Assembly: GCA_024734555.1 (NCBI GenBank)
Contig: JANPWX010000449.1
Coordinates: 2,126,287-2,190,286 of the forward strand
Length of the DNA stretch: 64,000 nt
Direction: 5' to 3'
DNA from: Trochalopteron elliotii
Taxonomy: Eukaryota > Chordata > Aves > Passeriformes > Leiothrichidae
The notes beneath the pieces were generated by a model. It saw only the letters and a list, made by a program, of their open reading frames with translations, was not told where the DNA came from and did not search any database. The position numbers were made by a program, and so were the translations under genes. Below are positions 1 through 13,800 of the stretch, one piece after another (position 1 is the stretch's first letter; each line of letters starts with the position of its first letter).

Positions 1-25
1 GGGTCTGGAGAACTACCTCTGGATG

Positions 26-29
<4 letters not shown>

Positions 30-63
<34 letters not shown>

Positions 64-80
64 GAGAGGAAAAAAAAAGG
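30..80. repeat. Poly(A) run followed by purine-rich low-complexity DNA
   Basis: Twenty-eight consecutive A residues (30-57) are followed by a GA-rich stretch to about 80. It is simple low-complexity sequence just upstream of the candidate exon zone. No element body next to it identifies it as a retrotransposon tail. Confidence 0.9.
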
Positions 81-89
81 GAAAAACCC

Positions 90-345
90 AACTCTGCAAT
101 CCTCTGCTCCCCCAGGCTCAGCACCATAAGGGACTGCTATATTTGAGACTGTCAGGAGGATGGGAGAGAGACACTGAGAGTCAGGGCGAGAGAGCCGGTG
201 CCACAGCAGCGGTAAGTGTCTTTGCCGTTCCCCCAGCCAGGCACTGATTTCCCTGGTTAGACTTTGGAGTGTGTGCAGATTATTTGTTGTAATATTCATC
301 GCAGCATCTCTGTGAGCAGTCTACTGTGAAGCCGGCAACGGTGAG
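90..345 (+). other. Candidate 5' untranslated exon zone of an unidentified plus-strand gene
   Basis: This stretch differs from the AT-rich DNA that follows. It is richer in G and C and holds seven CpG dinucleotides between about 186 and 341, while CpG is scarce in the neighbouring kilobases. Two splice-donor-like sites are present: GCG|GTAAGT with the intron starting at 212, a near-consensus donor, and ACG|GTGAGA with the intron starting at 341. A weak acceptor-like CAG ends at 304, so 305-340 could be an alternative small exon. No long reading frame is present, which fits a noncoding leader exon. I do not recognise the gene. The upstream promoter would lie outside the window. Donor-like motifs also occur by chance, so this is a hypothesis from composition plus splice signals. 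Confidence 0.3.
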
Positions 346-1616
346 AGATCCCATTTTTGGGCTGCAGGTTTATGTGTTTTGCTTTTTTGTTTTGAATCTT
401 ATGTTGAAATTGTCATAATTGAGCAGAAAAGTTGAAGCAGAAATTACTGTGATCTGCTATATGCTTGCTGTCATTTAACTAGGGAGCAAACTACTGCAGT
501 GAATGAGTTGTGAAGAGAGATGTGAGGCTTTTAGTGCAAATACATACTCCAGAGAAGGAATGCCTATTCAAATGTGCTAATTTTTAATGTCTGGGAGAAC
601 TACCATGCTAATATTTGAGGTTGAATCAGGAAATAACCCAGCATATTGAGTTTATAGCGATGCACTGAAAGTTGTGTTGATTTGGAGTTTTGAATGATAC
701 TTGGCTTTGGGATAAACAGTTATCTCTGGAATTAGAAAAGTACAGTGCCAGGACTCTTCTTTGCTGACAGGCATAGGAGATGGAATTACATAAAGATGCA
801 CCGATTTTCCCTCTCTGATGTGAGGACAGTTAATAAGACTGTGTGGAATTTCTGTGAACTGGATAGAAGATGAACTGAGAGTTATTGTGACATAGAACAC
901 AAAACTGTCTTTTTAAGATTTTTAAATTTAAAACCAAGAAATCCATTACTGTATCTGTACTTCTTCAGATGTTTAGTTGCATTTCTGTTAAACTCAGAAA
1001 CTTCATGTAACAGAAGTTAGACAAGATAATGTAATGTGAGTACTTAGGACTTAAGTTTTCTATGTGTTGCAATATGTCAGAAATGTAGCTTAAAGTTTTT
1101 TCAAAGTTAATTTTTATTTGTTTAAAAAGTAATGTTTCCTTGGAATGACACAATTTTAGTTGGTTTTTGATTTTTTGGTTTTTGGTTTTTGTTTTCAAAT
1201 GAAGGAACTGGTGCCAGTTTGTGGGGTTTTTTTTGAGGAGTTCCAGCATTCCCCTAGACATCAGTGAGGTATTGATGAGACCCTGAAGTTTGAAACTACA
1301 AATAAATTACACGCTCACTATTAGCCGAAAGCTAAGGGGGGGATTCCTGATAATTAAAATTTGAATGACATTTTCCAATTAATAAAAGTGCCTTTAATTC
1401 TTGCTGAGTTATAGTACCACTCCTTCAGAAGTATTTTATGGCAATCAATATTAGTGCAAGATCAGTTCATTCTTATTATTACAGGAGTTATTGAAAGAAT
1501 TAGCAATAACTGGGCCATTGCTTAAAAAAGCTATCAAATGTTCTAGAAGAGTTTCTAAAAATATACTAAATAAATTGACTTCAGTTACTGTAACACTTAC
1601 CTACAAAGTTGCAAGT

Positions 1617-1657
1617 AAAAAAAAAAAAAATCCAAAACCCCAACCTCCCCCCCCCCC
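1617..1657. repeat. A14 and C11 homopolymer runs
   Basis: A run of 14 A (1617-1630) is separated by a C/A-rich spacer from a run of 11 C (1647-1657). These are simple homopolymers likely to vary in length between individuals or sequencing reads. They give lysine-rich and proline-rich peptides in the plus frame, which should not be read as protein domains. Confidence 0.85.
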
Positions 1658-3480
1658 AAACCCCTTGTCTATTTCCCTCTGTTGTGAGGGAAAACACAAA
1701 TGCTTGTTTACTGGTTTGAGGTGTGCTGAAAGGAAGACAGAAAACTGAGATGTGAACTATTGTACCTGAGGAATGTTTTATGTACAATGGCCTTCAGTAG
1801 GGATATACTGTTGATATACTATGGGTATATTTAAAAGATATGGTTAAGAAGACAAAGTTTCAGAAGACAACAGATATATTAAGGAGGGTGAAGAGTTAAG
1901 CACTCTTGAAGCTGATAACAGCTAAGTAGTTCCAGAAGTGGACTATTGAACATGCAGCAGTTCTGTTTCATACTCTTACAAAGTAAATGCCCATGCAAAA
2001 AAGTCAGAACTCTCAGAGCATGACATAAAAGTGTGAAGATAGCTATGGATAGTTGGGAGATAAAAAGTGTAGGTTTTAATTTTGTTGATCAATATGAAGG
2101 TCATATTTTGAATTCTAGGTAAAAATATCAGGGGAAGGGATGTTAATTCATTTTATAATGAGGGCAGATGTACTAAGAATGAAAACAGTAAATAAAAACA
2201 TCTAATTGGCTGAATTTTATTTGAGAATTTGGAAGAAAGCAGCTTTGAAAACAGGTCTTGAGGAAAAATATCATAGCAGCTAAGATAAAAGGTGTGATTA
2301 AAGCCTCTGTTGTTGGAAAATAATAAAGGGCAACTTTAAGAAATGCATAATTTGGAGGACTGCTAGCACAGATTCAATACAGGAAGGTCATGACTGGCAA
2401 ATTTGCTTGAGTCCCCTGAATAAGTTGCTGACATGCTGAACTATTGGGGAATCAGTGATATGATTTATGGGAGTTTCAGAAAATGTCCAGTTCTATGCTC
2501 TACAAAATATTGATTTGGAGAGTAAATTTTTGAAGGAGTGCTGGAATAAATTCAAACCTGACTTAGACATAGGGACCAGAGGGTGTCAGTAAAGGTAAAG
2601 AGCTCTGTATGGAAAGAGGAGGTTAAAAGTATGATGCTTTAAGTGACAGCCTGAGATCCAGTTTTCCTTCCTGCTTGTTACCAGTCTGGTATGTTCAAAA
2701 AGGCTAAATCTGATTTGCTAGAAAAACAGAAAAATCTGTTTCACTGAACAGATTCAACACACTGGAAGTTTTCTGATTGGTTAATGATAGAAATTTTTAG
2801 TTTAAATAATTAATGCAAGTCTTTACAAACACATCTTAGAAATCTGTATGTTAAGAATACACATACCAAGGAATTGAGCCATCTGAGATGATTGATTCAA
2901 GGACATTGAAAAAACCATAGATCTTCTGATTCATTTTGTCTTTCTGCTTGTAGCCTGCAACAGAGATTTTAGTTCCTATGAATGCACTGCATAATTTGCC
3001 ACTGTTGGTCTGCTCCCTCCTTATGCTCCTGCTACAGCTTCTGCATTGCACTTTTCTTTCAGTTTCAGAACAACCTCAATCATTTGAACAGTTTCTTGTA
3101 CTCTAAAATGCTAAATAAAATTCACTACAGTTTATATTGTATTTTTAACTCCCCGAGAATCAATGTGAAATATACATTTGCTTGCTAATACTATATTGGT
3201 AGGTGCTTCACAGTATATTTTCTTCCTTCTGTGCACGGCTTCTCTGATACTTTTTTCAGGGTCTGTTACACCCTGGATTACCAACTTCTTAGCACTTTAC
3301 AAGGAAAAAATACTGTTTCTGGAAGTGATGGAGTCCCTACAGATTCTTATCTCCTGAGCGCCTGAGCAAATTTGATCAATAACACTCTGTCATTGGATGG
3401 GTTTGCAAATTACAAATTTGTTAAAAATTTATAAGATAAATACATTCTTGTTTTGTTTAAAGATTTCAAAGCCTCATAAT

Positions 3481-3528
3481 ATGTGTGTATGAATGTATAG
3501 ATGTGTTTATACACACACATATATATAG
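3481..3528. repeat. TG/CA/TA low-complexity patch with inverted symmetry
   Basis: A short TG-rich arm beginning at 3481 is followed about 20 bases later by its approximate inverse, a CA-rich arm ending near 3520, and then by TA dinucleotides. It could fold as an imperfect hairpin. It is most simply a decayed dinucleotide microsatellite. Confidence 0.6.
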
Positions 3529-4610
3529 AAGAGTAATGATTCTGTGTCTTTGCAACCTGGAATAGCAGCAACAGTAACATTTTCTAGTTAGTGGAAGGAA
3601 ATGTAATCTGTTTGTTTTTATAATTATTTCTTGGCTGATTTATGAAAATATCCCAAAGTGTGTGAAAGATAAGAAAATCTGATCTTTGCTTATGTGCTGG
3701 TTTCTAAAAGGAAGTTCAGGATGACTTCTCACTGTATTTCATAAAGGCAGCAAATCAATTCTAAGGTGTTGCAAGTGGATACGTAATAAGGAAAATACTA
3801 TGTCAGACTGTATTTTGTGGATGCAGTAAGACATTAGAATTTCCATCCATGCTACAGCTGATGTTCTTGATCACAACATGCTTATACTTATTCTGTGTAG
3901 TCATCCACTCAGACTAGCTCCTAAGCTCACAGAGTCATGAGGTTATGTCAGAATGATGTGTGCAGTTGTGCTAGTTACACCACCATAGCTCACTTCTTTA
4001 CATCTCCTTCAGGACCAAACTTACACATCAGTCTTGGGAAAAATTGATAACTCTTCTCCATCCCCATACCTAGAAATAGAAAATACATCAAACTCTTTCC
4101 ATCCATCAGAAACCTCTTTTGGGAATTTCCTTTTTCAGCATGCTCTTAAAGGTTTTCTTGTAAATGGTGTTAAAACATGACGCTGTCTTGGGAGAACCTT
4201 CAGCTACTGAAACTAAAAGCATACAAACTTTGCAGGTAGTTCACTGCAGTTCCTGAGAGGGGTAAAGAATGACAACTTTTCACTCAACATAGAGGGACTT
4301 TGGCTTCAGCCTCCTTGTGAGTGAAAAATGTTCAGTTTTTAATAGTTAAAGAGTTACTATATATTCATTGAAACTTCTGGCCTTCAAATCATTTTGATCA
4401 AGGCTTAATGTACAGTGTCGCTGTAGGACACAAAAAACTCCAAATATTTCAGAAGGCAAAGAGCATAGAAAAAGAAGGCTTTATTGTCTAAATTCTTACT
4501 ACCTTTTATAAGGTGTTCCGATACAGATTTAACATGATTGGTGAATAGGAACGATGCCTCTCTGATGCCATTGGTTAAACTAGAGAAACAGCAAAACACC
4601 AACTGGAGAA

Positions 4611-4658
4611 AGATTGTTTTGAGAAAGGATAGTTGTTTGCCAAGATTGTTTTGAGAAA
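4611..4658. repeat. Tandem pair of a 16-base motif, 32-bp spacing
   Basis: The motif AGATTGTTTTGAGAAA occurs at 4611-4626 and again, exactly, at 4643-4658. A related, more degenerate TTGAGAAA follows at about 4667. This looks like a small local duplication rather than a dispersed repeat. Confidence 0.65.
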
Positions 4659-4824
4659 ATGTTTTCTTGAGAAATTTTTCCTTGGGAAAAAGTTAGCAGC
4701 TGCTAGCAGGCTAAAGTCTCTCAGGCCCACAGGGCAGCTTTGTAATTGATGTAGGCATAGTATCAGGCCAGTCTTTTGGGTGTTTTCCCTTACCAAATAC
4801 CATCAACTTTGCAAGACTTCAGTA

Positions 4825-4828
<4 letters not shown>

Positions 4829-4864
<36 letters not shown>
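4829..4864. repeat. Poly(T) run of 36
   Basis: This is the longest homopolymer in the window: an uninterrupted run of T from 4829 to 4864. A poly(T) run on the plus strand could be the tail of a minus-strand retroposed copy whose body would lie to the right (from 4865). However, that sequence shows no nearby minus-strand polyadenylation signal and no gene I recognise. Simple slippage is equally possible. Confidence 0.9.
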
Positions 4865-4865
<1 letters not shown>

Positions 4866-7800
4866 GGTTTATAGTCTCCATTGAGTACATGATGGACATT
4901 GCCCTGTGGCTGTGACATTCCTGCTACAGGTTGTAACCACCCTGCTATGCATTCAGCCAGGAGTAGTGGCTACACAGATGGGCATGTAAAGGAAGAAGAT
5001 TGTTTGGTCATAGTAACAGAAGAAGCTGATCTAAAAGCGTAACATCCTTATAATAATATTTGGAGAAGATACTCAGGCACTAGACTTGAAAAGCTGTAAT
5101 TCTTGCTTAGCCATGAAGAGACATATTCAGAAGATATGTTTGCTGCAATATTTTCCACATAAATGTGCCCTCAAAACTAAATGGCAAATGGTGAGGATAT
5201 TAACAGAAATTTACTTTTGGGAAAGGGGATTAATTATTAACTTATTAATTATTAACTATAAATTATTAACACACATATCATATATTCTAAAAGATGACCC
5301 ATTGTCCCTGTTAGCCTACTCCACAGACTTTCTTATGCCATTTACACTTGGATATTCACAGGTCTCCACATAGACTTGAAGTGTAATGGACAAAACCACA
5401 CCAAAATGAGTCAGCAAAGTCACATGTTTTACCTCTTTTTCTGAGGTGGCTCTCACAGAGAACCTTTTCCAAAAGTTAAGTATTATGGGTACTCCAAGAA
5501 ATTCCTCTGGACAGGCTAGAACACATGGGTAATATTCAACACTGTTGGCTGATGAAGTCATTCAACTTAGTGATGTTCATATTACTACCATGTAACCACG
5601 ATTATTATTTATCTTTACATTTATTCTTGTGATGGCTTGCATGGATGGCAAGATATACAGAATGGATGAAATAAAAAGTACTGACAACTTTGGGAACTGT
5701 CTTGCTCCTATATAGGAATTTTAGTATGCCTAGCACAAAAATGCATTTGAAGTTCTGGACATAGAGATAAATTAAAATTCCATTCAGTTTGTTTATTCTG
5801 TGCTTACTAATTTCTTTCCCATCAGCATTCATTGCCTGGAATACTGTACTACAGCCGTCTTTCTGGACCAAACTAATGATATTAAACTTTATATGTATAG
5901 TGGCTCTCTAAAAACCTACTCACCTCCCAGGCATATTTCTGTACCTACTATATAGGTTACTTTGATGTATAGTTCAACAACTGTATATATCAATTTTAGA
6001 TTTTTCTTTTTTACTTTAGCTTGTAGGTACATCTGTTCACACGTATTTAAAAAAAAGCAGATGCCACTTTAAAATGCAGTTCCCTCAACCATCTAATTCA
6101 CATCACAAGTCTATACTAAATATTATTTAGATTAGAACTCTGATTGCCCTAGATGATATTTTATTAGCAAGGTCCTTTATTCCATTATGAACCTTATCAT
6201 CATCGTGGCAACTAGGCACGATAATCATAAATCAAGACTGTGTTGCACTGAGGGCTGAAAACAAAAAAATGATTCCTGAATCAAAGAACATATGGCCTAA
6301 CTCAAAACCTTCCTTTTTTTTTTTGATGTTATTTCTGACCTTTCAAGAGCATTATAGCTAAGGGAAGACATCTGTGTTTCACAACCATGCTGCCATGATC
6401 ATGTACAGATGTCTTCAAGATCACCTCCCACACCAGAAAAAAACCCCAAGATGCTATCTGCAACGCTATGACATGTGTAAGGATCACACATATATGCTAC
6501 AAAATGTCTTGAAAATTTCTCTGAAGACTGTAGCAGCAGTCCACAATTGCTTCTGAAATGTGTACTTTTTAGATCCCTTTTCAAAATTAACTTATTCTTC
6601 AAGTTACCTAAACCTCATGCAAATCAAAACTTATTAAAAATAAACATATGGACTTTAGCATGGCATTCTTTTAAAAGGTAAGTTCTCCTTATTAAAACTT
6701 TTTATGTGTCTTGTCATTCCAAAAATAATGAATTAAACAAAATAAATAATTTACTCGCTCTTGTACCATGACCATATTCTTTGTTTGGCTTTTGACTTTT
6801 TGCACATCTGAGGTGATGCAAGGTCCTGATTTCTCAGTCTCATGCTGTGCAAGATGCTCAAAATGTTCTTACTCCCCTGTAACATATGCAGTGTCATGTA
6901 TTGTTGCTGCTTACATAAAACTCAGCTCAAGGAATCTGGGAATAAAGCCATGACTTCTCTGATGTCATAAAATCTCTCTGATGTGTATGTGCACAGCTTT
7001 TCAACTCAAAACCAGTTGTGTAGTATTGCCTCTGTCTGGACTTTGGAAGATATTTCTTGGACATTGAAACAGGTTCAGTCTGAGGAAGACTGACTGTTAC
7101 ATGTTTGAGGAGAGGCATAATTGAAAACATATTCCAGATCAGATAACCAGGGAGGATAATTTATTAAGAGGGCCATTGGAATATAATTTAGAAAACATGA
7201 TATATAGCTGAAATGTCTGCTGTTTTGTTTTCCCTCTTGCATATCACAACTGACTGATTGCTAAGATCTAAGTATTTATTTGTCTTATCAATCACTTTGT
7301 GCCTGAGTCATTCACTGATGGGCATAATCCTCTGTTTGTGACTTCAAAAGGCATCTCTGGAGGAAATTTGAATGTCATCAGCAACAAATTGAGACATTAC
7401 TGAAGGCATCAGGTAAGAGGAAGATGTTTGCGCAAGGGGCATATTAATCAACAACTGGAGAAAATAAGCAGCATCAAAGCTGAGCAATTCACTTGAATTT
7501 GGATTAAATTCTTGCACATTTTCTGCAAAATAGAAGCAAGACAAACTGATTGAAATCATGCAAAACCCAAAGTTCTTCCCTAGAAAATAAATACAGGTTG
7601 AAAAATTGGGAGGCATTAAGTGTACTGGAGCACTAAAGATTCTACACTTCAAAGGTCATTTTTTAATGTCTGTTATCTCTGTAAGTTTTCATTAAGTATC
7701 CATAAATTACTATCAAGATTCCTTCTCTGTCAATCTTTGCAAAATTGTTCCTTTGAAGCAGCATGACTTTAATTGCAAAGGAATGTAAAGGAATTTGCCA

Positions 7801-10800
7801 AGGATTTCTTTCAAAGCTTACAAAAATATGTTGAAATTATAAACAATTTGTGCATGATTATATAGGATTATAGGATTTTTGAATGAGAATAATGTGTGAG
7901 AGAAAGAGGAATTTATCATAGTTTCTCATTATTTTGCTTCCACAGAAAATAGTTAGTATTTTCATATGTCACATTCTGCATCAAGTGTCATATGAGAAAA
8001 TACAGTTAGTTGAGCACTTGTAATGTTTATTGAAGATAATGTCTATATCAAAAATTGCATGCTAGTTTCATGTATTATCCAAGTTAAAAAAAAAAAAAGC
8101 AGACTTTTTTCCTGAGGATTGGTTTAAAGTCAAAGCAAGTGTGGGTTATGAGAAACCTCTCTAAAATATGTAATGGACATGCTTGCTCTTTGGAACCTAC
8201 AATAGAGTAACTGAGAAGCTCAGGAGATCCCAAGAGTTTATCTAAAAACTACCTGTAGGTGGTATAATAAGATCTGGAATATTTTGCAGTGGAAAAAAAC
8301 AGACTGTAAATAGCTATACACAAGGCTGTGATTTTGGACTTTTTGTTATTATTTCTGGACTTATTATAGAATTGAAATGATGTAACAGCAAAGGAAATAC
8401 AAAGGTTTAGCTTGTATTGAGACAAACCTTCTTTGAATTGGCTAAAAAAATTTCATCCATTAACTTGAAAATAAAACTTAAACAGAACAAAATCAGCTTC
8501 CAGCATCAAGCACACTAAACATAGAGTTGTTTTACTTCTTTATAATATAGGGCAGATTTTAAGGCAACTAAGATCTCTTAGGAAGAAATCCTTTCTCATT
8601 GTTCAAGAAAACAGACACTGTCAGGTTATGGACTCCTATTGCAGGAGATTTTTATCACTTTCTACCTAATTTTTATTTTTCATTTATTCATCACTAGTGT
8701 ATAAAGATATTATTGGATTTGTGTCTTTAGTTATAATTATTACTTCTTAGTGTAGTCTGTTTATTGCCATTTTCATTTAATTTCCTCATGACCTGCCGTT
8801 TTCCCACATGTTGGCTGGCATGAAATTAGTTTTCTTAATTTGTATGCTTGGTTTGCCTTTTCTGTAATTTGTATTTTATTGCTAACGTCAGACAAAGAAG
8901 GAGATGAGGGAAGTACTGAGAACACAATCCTTCATCAGTTCCCATTGCCATATATAAAGGCAGCAAATAAATGTATTCTGTTAATGCTGTAAAGTCAGAG
9001 TCCTTGTGCCTTGAGATACATTAAAGAGACTCTCTAGCACTCCCAAGAACTGCCAAATTAGATGATGCCAAGGGAAAAGAAAGAAAAAAGGAATAAGAAA
9101 AAAGCACTTTCACGTAAAATTCACACTGCATTTAACAAGCATAAGAGAAAAACACTTACCCAAAGCTGAAAGTATAGGTCACTACAGCTTGAGTTTAAGA
9201 GCAAGGCTTTGCAGTGAGTGGCTGCAAACACAGCCCGGGTAGTGCAAAAATTGTGAGAACCATGCAGTGATGAATCCCTTTTTCTCTGCTTGGTGCTAAG
9301 TGAGGGGAAGAAGGGTAAAGTCCACATAAATGGTTCATCTTTTGTGCCACAGACTTGAACCTGGAAATGGATAATGCCTCTATCAGTGTTGTGGAGGGTC
9401 ACACAGCACACACTCAAAATGCTGTTCTAGGTTCTTGAGTTTTTTTGATATACTGGGTCAAAGCTCTCACCTGAGAACCATTGAGAATCAGGTATTGTGC
9501 CCATCATCCTGTCAAGTAATATTTCTCCTAAAAATACTTTAGTTACCCATATGAAATGTTCTAGGTATAGAGTAACCTTTTTTATAAATATATTTCTTCT
9601 CACTCAAAGCATACATTTAAAGAGTATCTTTTTTAATATATGGAAAGTTAGCAGTTAAAATCTGTTGGCCACAAGCATCTGCTGACTGCTGTTTTCATTA
9701 ACAGTTTGTGCATCTCTTTAATGCCTTTTCTAAATCTCTTTCCTCATTGCCTCAATAGGGTCAGATCCTCACATTTGGCCTTGTTGAAATTGTCATCAGG
9801 CTTTTGTGGCCAGTCTTTACTCAGAAGGACTCAAAACCATCAAGAGACAAATTCTCCGCTGACATAAGCAAGTGCAGCGATGCTAAATTTGGTGGAATCC
9901 TGACTGCTCATTTTAGGATGTCTTCCCCACCTTGAATTTTCCTGCAATCCTCAACCACTACTACACTATGAAGCATATTTTGCCACTGGCAGTGACTGAG
10001 GAATTCTAGGTCGGATTTTAAATCTGTTACCAAATGTATTCTGGCTATGCCAGTGACAAACAGAGCTGCACAAAAATTACTCAGTTTTGTTCTGTAAGTG
10101 TCCATCTGCAGCAATGATGATTTTCTGCCTAAATATTTTATTCTTCTGTGAATGTGCAAAAATATGATTTTTTTCCTCTCCTGCTGGTTCTGCTGACAAG
10201 CAGAACTTTTTTCATACTGCTCTATAATTAGACTCCAGAGTCCTGTGGAGACACACAGCAGAGTGGTAGGCTTTATATTCTGCAACACTCAAAAGTTGCA
10301 GTTCACAGACCTGTGTGCTTATGTCTATCCCACCTCTTTGCAAGCTATAACTAGACTCTTCCATTCCCTTTGGATCTGTCCCCCTGCATCGCACAAAAAT
10401 GAGAATTTTGAGTGTTTCTAGCCCTAAACTGCAAATCAACACTCAACCACTGTGTAAAACTTTTGACAGAATGGAATGGAGTTTCAGGTCATCATGGAAA
10501 ATACCAGCTGAGGAATCTTCCTTCAGGTAGTGCAATGAAACAATCAAAATTTGTATTAAAACATATAACTCTAATTGTGTTTTCACACAATTCTTTTCAG
10601 CATGAATGTGAATTTTTGTTGTGGTTTCTATCACATTAGAGTGTTCCTGATCACAAAACCCAGTGATGATGTTCTTATAGCAAAAAATATAGTTGTAAAG
10701 AAATAGATCACTGGTAGAAGTTGTATGTGGAGTATTATATGTTGCTATTGCATGGCCTTTGGGCAAACCTTCCATTTTCCTTTAAGAAAACCTTCAAACT

Positions 10801-13800
10801 CTTTAGTGTTAAAACACGCTGCTTTAGAGAACATGAACCTTTTCTGCTTCAGGCCAAAGATAGCCACAAACACAGTAAATTAGTAACATTACTTTTACCT
10901 CCTAAAAATGGTTAACATCTGAGATTTCACAATTACTAATCTCTCCAAACCACTTAGAAATATGATCTGATATGACTTTTTTAGCTTTGTATTGGAGCAG
11001 TTTGGAGAATAAGGTTTTCATGTTACAGCTAATGAGAGTTGCTGCTTAATCTTAGCACTGCTAACAGCAAGAAGAACATTTCCTGCCTTTAACTCATTTT
11101 TACAGGTTTAATTAATAATGTAGACAGTTGAGTCTGCCTGCTTGAACTAAAATAATTAGCAGAGAGTAAACAAACACTTTAGGTTTCATTTTATGAATGG
11201 TGTGGTGCCGTTTTAAATATTTAACATTTTGATCTGAGTGACCAATCAATTCTTGAAAAGTGCCAGGGTACCCTGACAATCCAAGGAAGAAAGCTGAGCT
11301 GTGAGAAAAGGTAGGCTCCTGTAACTGCTTCTGACCAGCAAAGGCTGCAAGAAATGATGTGTTAAAAGGAATGTTAAAAATGAGAGTGTGAAAAGGTAGG
11401 AGCTGTCAGAAAAGGAATGGTAAAAAAATCAGAAAGGAGCAGGAGAGGATAGAAAGGTTTGTAATGCAGCTCAGTGACTAACTGATTAGTTAGATCTCCA
11501 TTTGAGGTCTTACAGGAGACAAGTGTCTCATGCACATCTAAATCTCAGGTAGTGATTAATTCATCTGTATATTCAGGGCAAGAAAAAGGAAAAAAATGTC
11601 CCTCTTACTGAAATTTATTGGCTTCTTCTTCTAAATACTGATGGTGTGGGGAAAAGGAGACACAGACCCTGCCAGGAAAGCAGTCAGAGCTGAAACCAGT
11701 AGTGATTGCAGTTTTGATCTAGGGAAACATATACACATGTTCTGAGCAACTTCACATGCAATCTTAAACTAAGCCTACATTTAATAAACCTTGACTGCAT
11801 TTCAGTGAAGCAATCTTAGGTGTAGTCCTGAACAAGTACTTTGAAGAAAGGAATGTTAATTACACTTAATCTTTAATTTATGGCATGGAATAATACTTTT
11901 AAATTATAGACACTTTGTACTTCTATCAGAAATATTCAAAAACATGCTCCTTAATCTTAAAAATGTCTATATTTTTGTAGATCATGTCTTGTTAACCCCA
12001 ATACCTCTTTTCCATCAGGTTTTATCTTTCTTATTATAAAAATCACAAAATCATTGAATATCTGATAATCACATCATAAGAATTTTAAACAATCTCTTTG
12101 ATTCATTCAAAGGTAGTTCCCTTTCAATGGCATAAAATATTCATGAAAACAGGTCTCCATTTGTTTTTTTGTGAGACTAGATAAAGATGCAACCTGTAGT
12201 ATGTGAGGCTAGTGAATAATATTATTTTCTGGCTGGTGTATACTCAAAAAAAAAATACCTGCAAGGCTTTTACTGTGCCCACTTTGATAAATTAGCTCTA
12301 CTAATGTAGCCCATGATGAGGCTTCTGAGCTGTAACTCATAACAGTTTTCCCTCCAACCATTTTTTTTTAATCATGATCATACTTAGAAAGAGACCCTTA
12401 ACTGTTTTTTCATATTTCACACTGGATTTGCAGGATTGACAGAAAAAAACACGAAAATATTTGCTTACCTGTTGTGTTTGGTACAAAACCCATTGCACAA
12501 TGTTTAATATGACTCCCTGGTGTGCCATTTGTGTATAGTTACTTTCTAGAGAAAGATCAAGCTCTGGTTATATTTTTCAGTAGGGCATGCTGCCTTCAAC
12601 ATTTTAAAGATGGTGCTGCTTTGAGTAGGAGAAGTTTCCTGGAAGTGTGTTCTGGAATGGCAGGAGGTTTTGATAGGGTTTGGATACAGCCTCTGTGGGA
12701 AACTGGCTGCATCTCATCCTTGTGCTGGGGTGGGAGATTTTAATCTCTCAGTGACACCAATCCCACAACACTGAAGCATTAGATGTGTGAATCACTGAAT
12801 CACACTTTTTTTTCCCCCCTTTGGAAACAATCAACAAATTATCATAGTCATTTAAGAAAAAAGGGAGACTTACAGGAGCTTCCATATGAAATGATTTGAT
12901 TTTTTGTTTATTCATTTGTAATAATTTTTTGATGACCACATTTGGGGGCTTATTTGTTAATGAAAATCAAAAGATGAATGTGAAAAAATGAACACTTTAT
13001 TTTGTTCAAATATTTTGTTTCTTTCACATTGTTTTTCTTTGCTAGATTAAAAATGGTTTTTTGATATATTGAAGATAAAATTCCATTCTTGACTGGGATT
13101 TTGCTGGTGATTGTCATAAAACTATAAAATCTATTTTTAATCCAGTTCATCTATTAACTAGAACTGGTTCTGAGCAACCAAGGACCTCATTTTCACACTG
13201 TATCTATTCTCCCATCTGTAGAAACTGATGATGCAAGCATAAGGGAAGGAGTCAGTTAACTGTTCATAGTCTCTTCATGGCTTTTTCTGTAACACAGAAA
13301 ACTCTAAAACTGGCAGCAAAAAGCAGTTAGAACAGATCACTTTGTTGCCAAGGTAATAAAATCCATGAGCTTTCAGAATAAGCAGATTTATTGTATGATA
13401 TTTAATGTTCATGGCTGACTAAGGAAAGGAAGGTAACAGCTCTTCATGGGAGATAAGGTGTACATCTTTTGGAATAGCAGTTTACAATTTTTGGGTTGTT
13501 TACAGAGCCTGTACTAGGTGAGGTGTGAGCCAAGGAGAGGGGAAAGAGATCTTTAGTTACCCAATACTGCCAAGCCCAATGTCTCTGCATCCCAAGCCAT
13601 TATTTCAAATGCATGTATGCATGAGTGCACAGAGTAAGGCAATGTTGGATTTTTTTTCAGAATTGCAAGTAAAATTCAAAAGATTTTGAATTGTGATTGT
13701 CACCTGTGATGACAATGACTGTCCTCAGTAAGGGAGAGTGACCAGCTAGGAAACAGTCAGTTTTTAAGCATTCAGTCTCAACTGGAATTTTGTTTGTCTT

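Larger units (their letters stand above)
361..4828. other. AT-rich noncoding stretch, no gene seen
   Basis: I see no gene, RNA or recognisable transposon here. The reading frames are short and overlap one another on both strands. Contents worth noting are an A14 run (1617-1630) followed by C11 (1647-1657), a (TG)/(CA) inverted low-complexity patch at 3481-3528, and a tandem pair of a 16-base motif at 4611-4626 and 4643-4658. If the zone at 90-345 is a first exon, this is the start of its intron. Confidence 0.6.

Noticed and set aside
1491..1748. Lysine-rich then proline-rich plus-strand frame
   Set aside because: The apparent low-complexity protein comes from A14 and C11 homopolymers.
9908..10288. 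126-codon minus-strand frame overlapping other frames
   Set aside because: No domain recognised, overlapped by another minus-strand frame in a different phase, and length within chance expectation.
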